The position numbers and the translations under genes are program-made. The notes under the pieces are model-generated. The model ran no database searches, had not been told where the DNA came from, and saw only the letters and a program-made list of their open reading frames with translations. From contig NZ_JHVN01000013.1 of assembly GCF_000620165.1 (NCBI RefSeq), forward strand, positions 22,314-86,313: DNA of 64,000 nt, given 5' to 3'. Positions 7,870 to 18,630 of the stretch are shown piece after piece. How positions within the stretch are numbered: position 1 is the first letter of the stretch; each line of letters begins with the position of its first letter. Source of the DNA: Anoxybacillus tepidamans PS2. Its GTDB lineage: Bacteria; Bacillota; Bacilli; Bacillales; Anoxybacillaceae.

Positions 7870-7887
7870 GAACAGGAGGGCAAAGGG

Positions 7888-9237
7888 ATGGGAATTACAA
7901 TTATTATTTTAGCAATTATTATATTGCTACTTTTAATCACGGTCGCAAAGCTTCATCCATTTGTTGCATTAATCTTAACAGCTGTCGGTGTCGGTTTGGC
8001 GATGGGAATGCCACTTATTGCGCCTTCTCCAGAAACGCCTGGAATCATTGATTCGATTAAAGCGGGACTTGGAAACACGCTTGGGTTTCTGGCTATTGTG
8101 TTGGCTCTTGGAACGATGCTCGGAAAAATGATGGCTGAATCAGGAGGAGCCGAACGAATCGCCAAGACGCTAATTCATCGTTTTGGTCAAAAGCGCGTTC
8201 ATTGGGCAATGATGATTGTAGCATTTTTAGTAGGCGTTCCGGTATTTTTCCAAGTCGGGTTTGTATTATTAATTCCGCTTGTGTTTACGATTGCAATGGA
8301 AACGGGTATTTCACTTGTAACAATTGGCATTCCGCTTGTCGCGGGGTTGTCGGTTGTGCACGGGCTTGTGCCTCCACATCCAGCAGCGATGGCAGCAGTG
8401 GGGATTTTCAAGGCGGATGTTGGGTTAACCATTTTGTATTCATTGATCGTCGGTCTGCCGACAGCAGTTATTGCGGGCCCTCTATTCGGAAAATGGATCG
8501 GTACCCGTTTGCATAAGAAGGTGCCGGCAGAAATCGCCGAGCAACTCGTTCAACATAATGAGGCAAAAGAGCTTCCAGGCTTTTGGAATACATTATTTAC
8601 GATTTTGTTGCCAGTCATTTTAATGTTAATTGCTTCTGTTGCTAATGTGACGCTGGATCAAGCGAGCGAGGCCGCGAAAGTGATGCGCTTTATTGGCGAT
8701 CCCGTTGTCGCTTTATTAATTGCAACGATCTATTCTTTCTTTAGTCTAGGATATGCGCGCGGATTTAACCGCGATAAAGTATTAAAGCTGGCCAATGACT
8801 GTTTGGGACCCGTAGCGAATATTTTGCTCGTTATCGGCGCGGGCGGAGCGTTCAATAAAGTGTTGCTTGATTCGGGAATTGGCACGCAAATTGCCGATTT
8901 AGCAAAACATTCGCATATTTCTCCATTACTATTAGGCTGGGGCATTGCGGCGCTGATCCGGATTGCTACAGGATCGGCCACCGTCGCAATGATGACAGCA
9001 GCCGGTATCGTAGCGCCGATTGCCGCAAGCATTCCGGGCACTAACATGGAATTGCTTGTGCTTGCTACCGGAGCTGGTTCGCTCATTTTATCCCACGTCA
9101 ATGACTCCGGCTTTTGGATGATTAAAGAATATTTTGGAATGACGGTAAAAGAAACGTTTATGACATGGACAGCAATGGAAACGATCATTTCAGTTGTTGC
9201 TTTAGCATTCATTGCATTGTTGAATCTAATCGTTTAA
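7888..9237 (+). CDS. gntP: Gluconate:H+ symporter, GntP family
   Basis: A 449-residue integral membrane permease with about 12-14 hydrophobic segments. Family-typical stretches are visible: GNTLGFLAIVLALGTMLGKMMAESGGAERIA, PLVAGLSVVHGLVPPHPAAMAAV, and ATGAGSLILSHVNDSGFWMIKEYFGM near the C-terminus. It imports gluconate for the upstream kinase. The ribosome site is AGGAGGG. It is last in the regulator-kinase-permease unit, and an additional copy of the LacI-type operator sits in the gap before it, so it may be separately tuned. Confidence 0.93.
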   Translation: MGITIIILAIIILLLLITVAKLHPFVALILTAVGVGLAMGMPLIAPSPETPGIIDSIKAGLGNTLGFLAIVLALGTMLGKMMAESGGAERIAKTLIHRFGQKRVHWAMMIVAFLVGVPVFFQVGFVLLIPLVFTIAMETGISLVTIGIPLVAGLSVVHGLVPPHPAAMAAVGIFKADVGLTILYSLIVGLPTAVIAGPLFGKWIGTRLHKKVPAEIAEQLVQHNEAKELPGFWNTLFTILLPVILMLIASVANVTLDQASEAAKVMRFIGDPVVALLIATIYSFFSLGYARGFNRDKVLKLANDCLGPVANILLVIGAGGAFNKVLLDSGIGTQIADLAKHSHISPLLLGWGIAALIRIATGSATVAMMTAAGIVAPIAASIPGTNMELLVLATGAGSLILSHVNDSGFWMIKEYFGMTVKETFMTWTAMETIISVVALAFIALLNLIV

Positions 9238-9302
9238 GTTTAGGAGATTCGTTGTTTAATTGTTCTGGGGAGACGAAAGCACAAATATTTATGCACATGC
9301 AG

Positions 9303-9330
9303 AAAGAGAGCCACCATAGGCTCTCTTTTC
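9303..9330 (+). terminator. Terminator of the gluconate operon
   Basis: An AAAGAGAGCC/GGCTCTCTTT stem with a 6-base loop ends in a T run. Confidence 0.85.
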
Positions 9331-9380
9331 TATTGCTTATAATCTTTTATTATAGTTTATATACAGGTGCAGCTGCCCTT

Positions 9381-10757
9381 TTAGAAATTGGCAACCGATC
9401 TTTTTTTATCGCTGTCATGCTTCGTTGCTTTTTTTGCCACAAACGAGAAGATCGCAAGCAGTATTACCGCGGCAAAGCAAACAACAGAGCCGATGATATT
9501 ATTTTTATTAAATAGAAAAGAAACGAAAATGGTCAACAAGGATACAACTGCTAAAATCGTTGTATATGGAAACCATTTGACATAGAAAAGAGGCATTTCT
9601 TTATAAGCAGACCGAAGCTTTAATTGCGCTAAACAAATACTGATCCACAGTAAAAGAACTGTACAACCAGGAATCGTCATTAAATAGCTGATCACTTGAT
9701 CCGGGGTTAGATAAGCTAAAAAGACTCCAACTGATATAAATAGGGCAGCGATGATAATGCCGTTTATAGGAATTCCTTGTTTGGTAGTTTTTAATAAACC
9801 TTTTGGAGCTTCCCCGCTCTGCGCCATTGAATATAGCATTCTTGAAGTCGCGTATATGCCGGAATTGGCGGCAGATAAAACGGCTGTAATAAGAATAAAA
9901 TTCATAATATGCGCCGCTCCAGGCAATCCTGTCATATGAAGCACTTGGACGAACGGACTTTCCTCTCCCGTCACTTGATTCCATGGCATGAGACCGCATA
10001 TGGTAAGGATAGGAAGAATGTAAAAAAGAATAACTCTCCACATCGTTCCTTTGATCACTTTTGGCAGTACGTTCTGTGCATTTTTCGTTTCTGTAACAGC
10101 CACACCAATGAGTTCAGCCCCGCCATACGAAAACATGACTACTAAAAGCGCACTTAATACCCCTTTTGCGCCATGCGGAAAAAATCCGCCGTGGCTAATA
10201 TAGTTGGCGAAAGGAGCGCCGATGTTGCTTGGAATAGCTCCTATTAAAATAGAAAAACCTAAAATAACGAAGGAGGCTAGTGCAAAAATTTTAATAGCCG
10301 CAAACCAAAACTCGATTTCCCCATAATATTTTACTTGAAACAAGTTCACCGCGATGATCAAAATCGTGCAAAAAAGGCTCAAAAGCCACAGCGGCACGGA
10401 CGGGAACCAATATTTTAAGAAACTCCCGGCTGCTAGAATTTCTACAATAGTAACAATCGTCCAATTGATCCAATACAGCCAGCCGACAATAAAGGATATA
10501 TGAAAGCCGAAAGCTTTATATACGAGATGCTGCACATTTAAATTCGGGTAGGCAATCGCCATTTCGGCCAATGCCGCCATGACGATAAATAACAGCAGCC
10601 CTCCTAATAAATAAGCAAAAACAACGCTAGGCCCCGCTATCGTCAGCGTATCGGAACTTCCTTTAAAAATGCCTGTTCCGATCATTCCAGCTAGAGCAAT
10701 AAATTGGACATGTCTAGGCAATAGCCCTCTCTTTAAATCTTGCTGGTCTTTTTCCAT
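9381..10757 (-). CDS. APC-superfamily amino acid permease
   Basis: A 458-residue integral membrane protein of the amino acid/polyamine/cation superfamily with about 12 helices. The first helix carries the substrate-binding motif ALAGMIGTGIFKGSSDTL. The segment FSYGGAELIGVAVTETKNA matches the AAT branch, which includes YbxG and RocC-type permeases of Bacillus. The C-terminus is short, cytoplasmic and basic. It imports an amino acid by proton or sodium symport, but the substrate is not predictable. It is monocistronic and convergent with the gluconate operon. I see no separate terminator after it. Confidence 0.88.
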   Translation of the reverse strand: MEKDQQDLKRGLLPRHVQFIALAGMIGTGIFKGSSDTLTIAGPSVVFAYLLGGLLLFIVMAALAEMAIAYPNLNVQHLVYKAFGFHISFIVGWLYWINWTIVTIVEILAAGSFLKYWFPSVPLWLLSLFCTILIIAVNLFQVKYYGEIEFWFAAIKIFALASFVILGFSILIGAIPSNIGAPFANYISHGGFFPHGAKGVLSALLVVMFSYGGAELIGVAVTETKNAQNVLPKVIKGTMWRVILFYILPILTICGLMPWNQVTGEESPFVQVLHMTGLPGAAHIMNFILITAVLSAANSGIYATSRMLYSMAQSGEAPKGLLKTTKQGIPINGIIIAALFISVGVFLAYLTPDQVISYLMTIPGCTVLLLWISICLAQLKLRSAYKEMPLFYVKWFPYTTILAVVSLLTIFVSFLFNKNNIIGSVVCFAAVILLAIFSFVAKKATKHDSDKKRSVANF

Positions 10758-10838
10758 GGTGTTTCTTCCTTTCTGTTGAATAAAAAGTTAGCGCAGTAGT
10801 TATAGGTTAAAATTCTTTTTCTAAACTTTAACGTATCC

Positions 10839-10888
10839 CCCGAGAAGTCTTCCGCCTCTAAGCGAAGTGTAGGTGGGAGAGGTTCATT
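10839..10888 (+). repeat. IS200/IS605-type right-end hairpin, copy B
   Basis: Same layout as copies A, C and D: CGAGAAGTCTTCCGCCTCTA, AGCGAAGTGTAGGTGGGAG, then AGGTTCATTA. No transposase or TnpB reading frame is adjacent. Confidence 0.65.
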
Positions 10889-10930
10889 ACTTAAACGCTT
10901 TTATACTTTTATGCTTTTACGCGTTTAAGT
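10889..10930. repeat. Inverted repeat abutting repeat copy B
   Basis: The perfect 10-base arms ACTTAAACGC and GCGTTTAAGT flank a 22-base interior that repeats CTTTTA three times. It starts where copy B ends and lies upstream of the permease gene (minus strand). It could be an operator or part of a mobile-element end. Confidence 0.4.
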
Positions 10931-11215
10931 AAAAAATATGTTTTTAGAATATAATAGTATTTTTTTATTTGTCAATAGGGTGTTCGCGATAATAGAGCAA
11001 GATTATCGGCAAAATCTCTATAGATAAAGGGTAAGCAACTATATGTTTGAATTTATAGTAAAATAAGAATATTGAAACAATTGATTGTAGGAAGAAATGA
11101 AGGAGAAGAGGGGATTATTGGTGAATTTTATAAGAAGCGCACTATTTTTATAGGGAAATAGTTTTTCTAGTGTATAGAGCCAAAGTATTTTGAAGCATGT
11201 TAGGGGGGAACGCTC

Positions 11216-11506
11216 ATGCGATTAACCGATCAAGAAGTACAGCAGTTGCTGCAAGGCGTGCCAGGCTGGCAGCTTGTTGATGAACGGTGGATCTCTAAAA
11301 AATACCGTTTTCAAGATTATTTGAAGGGGATTGAATTTGTGCGACAAATTGCTATGATCTCTGAAAAAGCAAACCACCATCCGTTCATTTCGATTGACTA
11401 CAAGCTGATTACAATCAGGCTTTCATCTTGGCGTGCCAAAGGACTCACAAATCTTGATTTTGAATTGGCTAAAAAATACGACGAAGTTTATGAGGAGCAA
11501 AAATAA
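11216..11506 (+). CDS. 4a-hydroxytetrahydrobiopterin dehydratase (PCD/DCoH family)
   Basis: A 96-residue enzyme that dehydrates 4a-carbinolamine pterin to recycle tetrahydropterin after aromatic amino acid hydroxylation. The family signature is clear: [20 protein letters not shown] followed by SSW, with the paired histidines and the Trp in their usual places near residues 50-71. The start follows AGGGGGGAA. No phenylalanine hydroxylase gene lies in this window, so the partner is elsewhere or the protein acts in another pterin or molybdopterin context. The family call is secure. Confidence 0.9.
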   Translation: MRLTDQEVQQLLQGVPGWQLVDERWISKKYRFQDYLKGIEFVRQIAMISEKANHHPFISIDYKLITIRLSSWRAKGLTNLDFELAKKYDEVYEEQK

Positions 11507-11733
11507 CTGTTAGCTTCGTTGTTAGTCCAGTTATAAAAAACGAGCTGTGTTGAACGAAAGATGGCGAGGGGCTCTTTGGCGGCTAACGATTTCAAGAAAA
11601 TATCAGTCATTTTGACGAGTCCAAAAAAACGCAATGAGTTTATTACGAAACCACCACTAATAGCAGCATTGCTTGTCATACAAAAAATTTTTTTGACATA
11701 ATATTGTTTAAAAAAGGTAAAGGGGGATATTGT

Positions 11734-12726
11734 ATGGCTGAATTCCAGGCATTAGTCGTTAACAAAACGGAAACCGGCTTTACTGTGGATATACAAACAA
11801 TGAAGATTGATGACCTCCCGAAAGGCGATGTTTTGATTAAAGTCGCCTACTCGAGCGTCAACTATAAAGATGGACTAGCATGTACGCCAAATGGGAAAAT
11901 TGTAAAAACATATCCTTTTATTCCAGGCATTGATCTTGCCGGGACGGTTGTGTCCTCTAGCGATTCACGTTTTAAAGAAGGCGATGAAGTAATTGCCACA
12001 AGTTATGAAATCGGCGTGTCGCATTATGGCGGTTACAGCGAATATGCTCGCGTTCGCAGCGATTGGATTGTTCCGCTTCCTAAAGGGTTGACGTTAAAGG
12101 AAGCGATGGTGTTAGGAACAGCCGGTCTTACAGCTGCATTATCTGTGCACCGCCTAGAAGAGAACGGGCTCTCCCCTGAAAAAGGAAAGGTGCTTGTGAC
12201 AGGGGCGACAGGAGGGGTAGGCAGTTTGGCGACAGCGATGCTAGCGAAGCGAAACTACGACGTTGTAGCTAGCACGGGCAAGCAAGAGGAGCACGAATAT
12301 TTGCGCGCCCTTGGTGCAAAAGAAATTGTTTCGAGGGAAGATGTTTGCCTTGAACAAATTCGCCCGCTAGATAAACAATATTGGGCAGCGGCTATTGACC
12401 CGGTTGGCGGGAGAACACTTGCTACGATTTTGAGCCGCATCCAGTATGGCGGCTCGGTGGCTGTCAGTGGGTTAGCGGGAGGAACAGATGTCCCAACATC
12501 CGTATTTCCTTTTATTCTCCGCGGCGTGAATTTGCTTGGCATCGATTCGGTCTATTGTCCAATGGAGCTGCGACTAAAAGTTTGGGAACGTATGGCGAAC
12601 GATTTGAAACCGCACCAGCTATTAGAATCGATCGCGCGAGAAATTACCCTTGAACAACTCCCTCAGGCACTATCAGATATATTAAAAGGAAAACTGCGCG
12701 GCAGAACGATTGTTAAACTTTCATAG
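11734..12726 (+). CDS. YhdH/YhfP-family NADPH-dependent oxidoreductase
   Basis: A 330-residue zinc-free medium-chain dehydrogenase/reductase. The N-terminus has KVAYSSVNYKDGLACTPNGKI and the Rossmann motif VTGATGGVGSLATAML is near residues 154-169. The C-terminal RGVNLLGIDSVYCPMELR is typical of the YhdH/AcuI branch. Members reduce acryloyl-CoA or other activated alkenes with NADPH, but the substrate here is unproven. The ATG at 11734 follows AAAGGGGG; the open frame extends ten codons upstream without a ribosome site. It is monocistronic with its own terminator. Confidence 0.9.
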   Translation: MAEFQALVVNKTETGFTVDIQTMKIDDLPKGDVLIKVAYSSVNYKDGLACTPNGKIVKTYPFIPGIDLAGTVVSSSDSRFKEGDEVIATSYEIGVSHYGGYSEYARVRSDWIVPLPKGLTLKEAMVLGTAGLTAALSVHRLEENGLSPEKGKVLVTGATGGVGSLATAMLAKRNYDVVASTGKQEEHEYLRALGAKEIVSREDVCLEQIRPLDKQYWAAAIDPVGGRTLATILSRIQYGGSVAVSGLAGGTDVPTSVFPFILRGVNLLGIDSVYCPMELRLKVWERMANDLKPHQLLESIAREITLEQLPQALSDILKGKLRGRTIVKLS

Positions 12727-12738
12727 CGAACTGATAAA

Positions 12739-12762
12739 AAAGGGCCATCTGCGGCCCTTTTT
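12739..12762 (+). terminator. Terminator of the YhdH/YhfP gene
   Basis: An AAAGGGCC/GGCCCTTT stem with a 6-base loop is followed by T residues. Confidence 0.85.
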
Positions 12763-12786
12763 GTGCTGATAGAAACGCGATTGGTG

Positions 12787-12948
12787 TCATTGGCTGTTAG
12801 GGGTATTCGACGGGTAAATCGAGTCGTCCATCGGATTGTTTTGATTATGTTTATCCCGCTTTTTTAAGCTAATCGAGCTTCCTAAAAATCGCGTCATCAT
12901 GTACAGACCAGCCAATAAAACGAGAATCCCGATCACCGCATTGACCAA
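12787..12948 (-). CDS. Small membrane protein, 53 residues, TTG start
   Basis: The frame starts at TTG, five bases after a strong AAGGAGGGA site. One hydrophobic helix (VNAVIGILVLLAGLYMM, residues 2-18) is followed by a basic patch (LKKRDKH) and a polar Asn/Pro/Ser tail. It lies downstream of gltC on the same strand with a 46-base gap and could be cotranscribed with it. The family is unknown to me. The ribosome site is the main support. Confidence 0.55.
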   Translation of the reverse strand: MVNAVIGILVLLAGLYMMTRFLGSSISLKKRDKHNQNNPMDDSIYPSNTPNSQ

Positions 12949-12994
12949 TTAAATCCCTCCTTTTTAATATTTTACCATATTTTTGATTTCGAAA

Positions 12995-13897
12995 CTATTG
13001 ATAGCGCACTAAAACCGAGAAAAATTGTTTGGCAAACTCATAAAAAACTTTTACAGAAGGTGCCAGTTCATGATGGTCGGAAAGGATAATGCCTACATTT
13101 CGTTTGACGTCGGGCATTTGAATCGGAATTTTTACTGTGAAGCGCGGCATCGTATCATAAAATGTACTCTCCGGCAGGAGCGTAACCCCGATGCCAGCGG
13201 CAACGAGTCCTTTAATCGCATCTAAATCTTCTCCCTCCGATGAAATAATCGGAGAAAACCCCGCTTGATGACATGCATCGCGAACAATTTTATGAAGAAT
13301 AAATCCATCCGGAAACATTACAAATGATTCATTGCGAAGATCGTTTAGCAATAAAGTTTCTCGCTGCGCAAGCGCGTGGTTACTAGGGAGAAGAGCGGCA
13401 AACGACTCTGTAAATAGTATGTCCCCTTTAATTCCTTTTTCATTTGTTGGAACAGGGCCGAGAAAGGCTAAATCGATTTCCCGCCTTTTTACTGCTTCGA
13501 TTAAATATTTGTAAGATCCTTGGCGCAAATGGAATGACACGTTCGGATGTTGTTCTTTAAAGGCTGATACGACAGTCGGGAGGGTATGGCTCGCTAAGCT
13601 TGTCGGAAATCCGATTTTAATCGTCCCTCGCTCAGGATCCAAATATTCTTCAATTTGTTGTTTGGCATAATCGACAGTCTTTAGCACTGTCTCGGCGTGT
13701 GGCAAAAAATGGCGTCCGATCGGTGTAAGCTTTACATTGCGTCCTTCCCGCTCAAACAGCTGCACCCCAAGTTCAGCTTCCAAATTAGCGATTTGTCTGC
13801 TCAGTGCTGATTGAGCGACATGGAGTACTTCTGCCGCTTCAGAAACGTGCTCCCGCTTGGCTACTTCTACAAAATATTTTAGCTGTCTGAGCTCCAT
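12995..13897 (-). CDS. gltC: LysR-family activator of glutamate synthase
   Basis: A 300-residue LysR regulator. The winged helix-turn-helix is at residues 1-60 (MELRQLKYFVEVAKREHVSE; VAQSALSRQIANLEAELGVQ) and the effector domain includes GTIKIGFPTSLASHTLPTVV and GEDLDAIKGLVAAGIGVTLL. It matches B. subtilis GltC closely along its whole length, as I recall that sequence. GltC activates gltAB when 2-oxoglutarate is high and is inhibited by glutamate. It is divergent from gltA with a recognisable GltC box between the genes. Confidence 0.95.
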   Translation of the reverse strand: MELRQLKYFVEVAKREHVSEAAEVLHVAQSALSRQIANLEAELGVQLFEREGRNVKLTPIGRHFLPHAETVLKTVDYAKQQIEEYLDPERGTIKIGFPTSLASHTLPTVVSAFKEQHPNVSFHLRQGSYKYLIEAVKRREIDLAFLGPVPTNEKGIKGDILFTESFAALLPSNHALAQRETLLLNDLRNESFVMFPDGFILHKIVRDACHQAGFSPIISSEGEDLDAIKGLVAAGIGVTLLPESTFYDTMPRFTVKIPIQMPDVKRNVGIILSDHHELAPSVKVFYEFAKQFFSVLVRYQ

Positions 13898-13919
13898 GAG
13901 GACCCCCTCCTTTTGATTA

Positions 13920-13934
13920 ATCTCAAAATGAGAT
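13920..13934. promoter_or_regulatory. GltC binding box
   Basis: ATCTCAAAATGAGAT is a perfect dyad with the LysR ATC-N9-GAT layout. It lies about 64 bases before the predicted gltA transcription start, the position known for Box I in B. subtilis. Confidence 0.75.
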
Positions 13935-13955
13935 TGATTTAATCTTAATTATATA

Positions 13956-13984
13956 TTGTTTATATCATTTTTGAAAACTAAAAT
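13956..13984 (+). promoter_or_regulatory. gltA promoter
   Basis: TTGTTT and TAAAAT are spaced 17 bases apart, 45 bases before the gltA ATG. The weak -35 fits an activator-dependent promoter. Confidence 0.55.
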
Positions 13985-14029
13985 TACAATTAAGACTTTG
14001 TCGGAATAAAGGAATGGGGGAGAGGACAG

Positions 14030-17000
14030 ATGAAACATTATGGACTACCGAAAGCACAAGGTCTCTACCGTCCTGAGTTTGAACACGATGCATGCGGCAT
14101 CGGCTTATATGCCCATCTAAAGGGAAAGCCATCCCATGATATTGTGAAAAAAGGACTTCATATGCTTCGTCAGTTAGAACATCGCGGAGGGCAAGGAAGT
14201 GACCCTGAAACAGGAGACGGCGCGGGCATTATGGTGCAAATTCCACACGAATATTTTCAAATTGCGTGCGGAAGAATGAATCTTCCTGAAAAAGGACGAT
14301 ACGGAGTCGGAATGGTATTTTTTCCAGAAAGTGAACAGGAACGGACGGATTATGAACATAAAATTAACGAAATTATCAAGAAAGAAGGACAAATATTATT
14401 AGGTTGGCGGACGGTACCTGTAAATGCCGAAAAGCTTGGGAAATTGGCACGGCAAAGCAAGCCGTTTATTCGTCAAGTGTTTATTGGAGCGAGCGACGAT
14501 ATTCAAGATGAGCTCTCTTTTGAAAGAACACTCTACGTTATTCGGAAACAAGCGGAAAAGCTTGTTTCTGACAGCGAGTTTTATTTCGCCAGCTTGTCAA
14601 GCCGCACGATTGTTTATAAAGGGCTAGTGACGCCAGAGCAGCTTGATGAATTTTATGTCGATCTTCAAGATGAACGATTTCAGTCAGCATTTGCGCTCGT
14701 CCACTCCCGCTTTAGTACGAACACATTTCCTAGTTGGGAGCGGGCGCATCCAAATCGTTATTTAATTCATAATGGTGAGATTAATACGCTGCGCGGCAAT
14801 GTCAATTGGATGATGGCGCGTGAAAAACAGTTTGTTTCTGATTATTTCGGGGATGATTTAGAAAAAATTACACCGATTTTAGATATGAATGGAAGCGATT
14901 CATCCATTTTAGATAACGCATTTGAATTTTTTGTGCTCGCAGGGAAAAAGCTGGCGCACGCAGCGATGATGCTTATTCCGGAACCGTGGTTTTGGGATCG
15001 CGAAATGGATGATGACAAAAAGGCCTTTTATGAGTATCATAGCTGTTTAATGGAACCGTGGGACGGTCCGACAGCGATCGCGTTTACAGATGGAAAGCAA
15101 ATTGGCGCGATTTTAGATCGCAATGGACTTAGACCAGCACGTTATTATGTCACAAAGGATGATTACATCATTTTTTCATCGGAAGTTGGAGTGATCGATG
15201 TCGATCCGGAAAACGTGCTGTATAAAGACCGCCTAAGTCCAGGAAAAATGCTACTCGTTGACTTGGAGCAAGGAAGAATTATTTCAGACGAGGAAGTAAA
15301 AGCGGAAATCGCTAAAGCAAAGCCTTATCGTCAGTGGCTTCAGGAACAACTTATCTCATTAGAGGATTTGGATACCCCAGAGCATACAGAGCCGGTTGCC
15401 AATCTTGCGACATTACAAAAAGCATTTGGTTATACGTACGAAGATGTTGAAAAAACGATACTTTTGATGGTGAAAGACGGAAAAGATCCTGTCGGAGCGA
15501 TGGGGAACGATACGCCACTTGCGGTATTGTCAGATCGCCCTCAGAGCTTGTTCAACTATTTTAAACAGTTGTTTGCGCAAGTAACAAATCCGCCGATTGA
15601 CTCGATCCGCGAGTACATCGTCACATCGACGATGACGTTTCTCGGAAAAGAGGGAAATATTCTGCATCCGGACGAATCGGCTGCTCGCCGCATTCGTTTA
15701 GATTCTCCAATCCTATTAAATGAAGAGTTGGCGGCCTTAAAAGCGAATCCGTATCCGGAATTTCGGAGTGTGACAATTCCAGCGCTATTTACGGATAACT
15801 TAAAAGAGGCGCTCGATGGGCTTTGCGAAGCTGCGGATCGGGCGATCGCAGAAGGAGCAGTGCTTCTTGTTCTGTCAGATCGCGCAGTCGATGAAGAGCA
15901 TGTCGCGATTCCGCCGCTGCTTGCGGTTAGCGCGCTTCATCAGCATTTAATTCGAAAAGGAACACGGACGCATGCAAGCATTATTGTTGAATGCGGGGAA
16001 GCGCGGGAGGTGCATCATTTTGCCGCGTTAATCGGATATGGCGCGGATGCAGTCAATCCATATTTAGCGTTTGAGACGATTAAAAATGCCGTCGAAAAAG
16101 AAGTCGTTTCGCTCACATATCGCGAGGCGGCAGTTAAATATAAAAAAGCGGCCACAGACGGCGTTGTGAAAGTCATGTCAAAAATGGGGATCTCGACTGT
16201 TCAAAGCTACCGGGGAGCACAAATTTTCGAAGCAGTTGGCATCGGGGAAGAAGTGATCGAACAATACTTTACGGGAACGGCTTCGCAAATCGGCGGCATT
16301 GGACTTAGCGAGATTGCCCAAGAGGCGAAAATGCGCCATGAGCAGGCGTTTCAAACAGCACATCTTGATATGACTCTTGATTCCGGCAGCGAGTTTCAGT
16401 GGAGGAGAAATGGGGAACATCATGCCTTTAATCCAAAAACGATCCATACGCTGCAATGGGCATGCCGAAAAAATGATTACCAACTTTTTAAGCAATATTC
16501 AAAAATGGCTAATGAAGAGCGGATGACGTTTTTGCGCAATTTGTTTGAGTTTGATGCAACAAGAAAGCCAATTCCGCTTGAAGAGGTGGAGCCGGTCGAA
16601 TCGATTGTGCGTCGCTTTAAAACGGGGGCGATGTCTTACGGCTCGTTAAGCAAAGAAGCGCATGAGGCGCTTGCGATCGCGATGAACCGCATTGGCGGAA
16701 AAAGCAACAGCGGCGAAGGGGGCGAAGATCCAAGCCGTTATATTCCAGATGAAAATGGAGATTTCCGCAGAAGTGCGATTAAGCAAATCGCTTCGGGCCG
16801 CTTTGGCGTGAAAAGCCATTATTTAGTGAATGCAGATGAATTGCAAATTAAAATGGCGCAAGGGGCAAAACCTGGTGAAGGAGGTCAGCTGCCTGGCAAT
16901 AAAGTATACCCATGGATCGGAGAAGTGCGTGGTTCGACGCCGGGAGTCGAATTAATTTCGCCGCCGCCGCACCACGATATCTATTCCATTGAGGATTTAG

Positions 17001-18592
17001 CACAACTTATTTATGACTTGAAAAATGCCAATAGAGATGCCCGCATTAGCGTCAAGCTCGTTTCGAAAGCGGGCGTCGGAACGATCGCCGCTGGAGTGGC
17101 GAAAGGGGCCGCTGATGTGATTGTCATTAGCGGGTATGACGGCGGTACGGGTGCATCTCCAAAAACGAGCATTAAGCATGCCGGGCTTCCGTGGGAACTT
17201 GGTCTTGCAGAAACACATCAAACGCTCATGCTGAACGGCTTGCGCGACCGTGTCGTCTTGGAAACAGACGGTAAATTGATGACAGGGCGCGATGTCGTGA
17301 TGGCTGCCTTGTTTGGCGCCGAGGAATTTGGATTTGCAACGGCACCGCTTGTCGTTCTCGGCTGTGTGATGATGCGCGTGTGCCATTTGGACACATGTCC
17401 AGTCGGCGTTGCCACACAAAATCCGGAACTGCGCGAGAAATTTATGGGCAAGCCAGAACATGTCGTCAATTTTATGTATTTTGTTGCTCAAGAAGTCCGG
17501 GAAATGATGGCGCAGCTTGGATTCCGCACCGTTGAAGAAATGGTGGGCCGCGTCGATGTATTAAAGGTAAGTGAGCGCGCGAAACAGCATTGGAAAGCAA
17601 AGCATTTGGATTTATCAAGGCTCCTTTATCAAGTTGATGGCCCGCGGACGTTTTCTCGTCCGCAGCATCATAAGGTTAAGGAATCGCTTGATTACAATGA
17701 ACTTTTACCAGCGATCACTCCAGCTTTAGAAAAACAGGAAAATGTAGAATTACAACTTCGCATTCGGAATATCGATCGTACTGTTGGAGCGATTGTTGGA
17801 AGCGAAATCTCGAAGCGTTATGGCGAGGAAGGGCTTCCGGAGGACACGATTCGCCTGCGGTTTAACGGTTCTGCGGGTCAAAGCTTTGCCGCTTTTGCGC
17901 CAAAAGGAATGACGATGACGCTTATTGGCGATGCGAATGACTACGTTGGAAAAGGGCTTTCCGGAGGAAAAGTGATCATTCTCCCTCCTGAAGAAGCATC
18001 GTTTGCTGCAGGGGATAACGTGATTATCGGAAATGTAGCGTTCTACGGAGCAACATCCGGCGAAGCATACATTCGCGGGCGCGCCGGTGAAAGATTTTGC
18101 GTAAGAAATAGCGGTGTGAATGCGGTCGTCGAAGGCGTTGGCGATCATGGCTGTGAATATATGACAGGAGGTCGCGTCGTGATTCTTGGGTCTGTCGGCA
18201 AAAATTTCGCTGCAGGAATGTCAGGAGGCATCGCCTATGTTTTAGCCGATAATGAAGAACAATTTGTAAGAACGGCAAACAAAGAGATGGTTTTATTTGA
18301 ATCGCTTACAGACGAGCGAGAAATAAGACAAGTGTATAACATGATTACAAAACATTATCAATATACAGGAAGTCCGCGAGCGGCACATCTATTGGTTCAC
18401 TGGAATGAATTTGTCGGCAAAATCGTTAAAGTAATCCCAAGAAACTATAAGCTCATGATCGAAACAATCGAGCAAATGGAGCGTTCGGGTCTTTCGAAAG
18501 AAAAGGCGATGTTGGCGGCGTTTGAAGCAGTGGCGAAACAAAAGAAACAGACAGAAATTCGGCAGATAAATATGGAAGCGATCGCGAAATAA
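14030..18592 (+). CDS. gltA: Glutamate synthase (NADPH) large subunit
   Basis: A 1520-residue subunit that transfers the amide nitrogen of glutamine to 2-oxoglutarate, giving two glutamates. The N-terminal amidotransferase has its catalytic cysteine at residue 22 ([12 protein letters not shown]), after a short propeptide. A central domain, an FMN-binding synthase domain ([36 protein letters not shown]) and the [3Fe-4S] site ([19 protein letters not shown], about residues 1112-1130) follow. The C-terminal GXGXG beta-helix domain has [11 protein letters not shown] and [20 protein letters not shown]. The length is that of full bacterial GltA. It is first gene of gltAB. Confidence 0.98.
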   Translation: MKHYGLPKAQGLYRPEFEHDACGIGLYAHLKGKPSHDIVKKGLHMLRQLEHRGGQGSDPETGDGAGIMVQIPHEYFQIACGRMNLPEKGRYGVGMVFFPESEQERTDYEHKINEIIKKEGQILLGWRTVPVNAEKLGKLARQSKPFIRQVFIGASDDIQDELSFERTLYVIRKQAEKLVSDSEFYFASLSSRTIVYKGLVTPEQLDEFYVDLQDERFQSAFALVHSRFSTNTFPSWERAHPNRYLIHNGEINTLRGNVNWMMAREKQFVSDYFGDDLEKITPILDMNGSDSSILDNAFEFFVLAGKKLAHAAMMLIPEPWFWDREMDDDKKAFYEYHSCLMEPWDGPTAIAFTDGKQIGAILDRNGLRPARYYVTKDDYIIFSSEVGVIDVDPENVLYKDRLSPGKMLLVDLEQGRIISDEEVKAEIAKAKPYRQWLQEQLISLEDLDTPEHTEPVANLATLQKAFGYTYEDVEKTILLMVKDGKDPVGAMGNDTPLAVLSDRPQSLFNYFKQLFAQVTNPPIDSIREYIVTSTMTFLGKEGNILHPDESAARRIRLDSPILLNEELAALKANPYPEFRSVTIPALFTDNLKEALDGLCEAADRAIAEGAVLLVLSDRAVDEEHVAIPPLLAVSALHQHLIRKGTRTHASIIVECGEAREVHHFAALIGYGADAVNPYLAFETIKNAVEKEVVSLTYREAAVKYKKAATDGVVKVMSKMGISTVQSYRGAQIFEAVGIGEEVIEQYFTGTASQIGGIGLSEIAQEAKMRHEQAFQTAHLDMTLDSGSEFQWRRNGEHHAFNPKTIHTLQWACRKNDYQLFKQYSKMANEERMTFLRNLFEFDATRKPIPLEEVEPVESIVRRFKTGAMSYGSLSKEAHEALAIAMNRIGGKSNSGEGGEDPSRYIPDENGDFRRSAIKQIASGRFGVKSHYLVNADELQIKMAQGAKPGEGGQLPGNKVYPWIGEVRGSTPGVELISPPPHHDIYSIEDLAQLIYDLKNANRDARISVKLVSKAGVGTIAAGVAKGAADVIVISGYDGGTGASPKTSIKHAGLPWELGLAETHQTLMLNGLRDRVVLETDGKLMTGRDVVMAALFGAEEFGFATAPLVVLGCVMMRVCHLDTCPVGVATQNPELREKFMGKPEHVVNFMYFVAQEVREMMAQLGFRTVEEMVGRVDVLKVSERAKQHWKAKHLDLSRLLYQVDGPRTFSRPQHHKVKESLDYNELLPAITPALEKQENVELQLRIRNIDRTVGAIVGSEISKRYGEEGLPEDTIRLRFNGSAGQSFAAFAPKGMTMTLIGDANDYVGKGLSGGKVIILPPEEASFAAGDNVIIGNVAFYGATSGEAYIRGRAGERFCVRNSGVNAVVEGVGDHGCEYMTGGRVVILGSVGKNFAAGMSGGIAYVLADNEEQFVRTANKEMVLFESLTDEREIRQVYNMITKHYQYTGSPRAAHLLVHWNEFVGKIVKVIPRNYKLMIETIEQMERSGLSKEKAMLAAFEAVAKQKKQTEIRQINMEAIAK

Positions 18593-18630
18593 GCGGTCGC
18601 CTCCGTATAGCAAAAAAGGAGGGAACGACG

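Noticed and set aside
9601..10041. A long minus-strand frame inside the amino acid permease gene
   Set aside because: It is a frame-shifted shadow of the permease, which has all family motifs.
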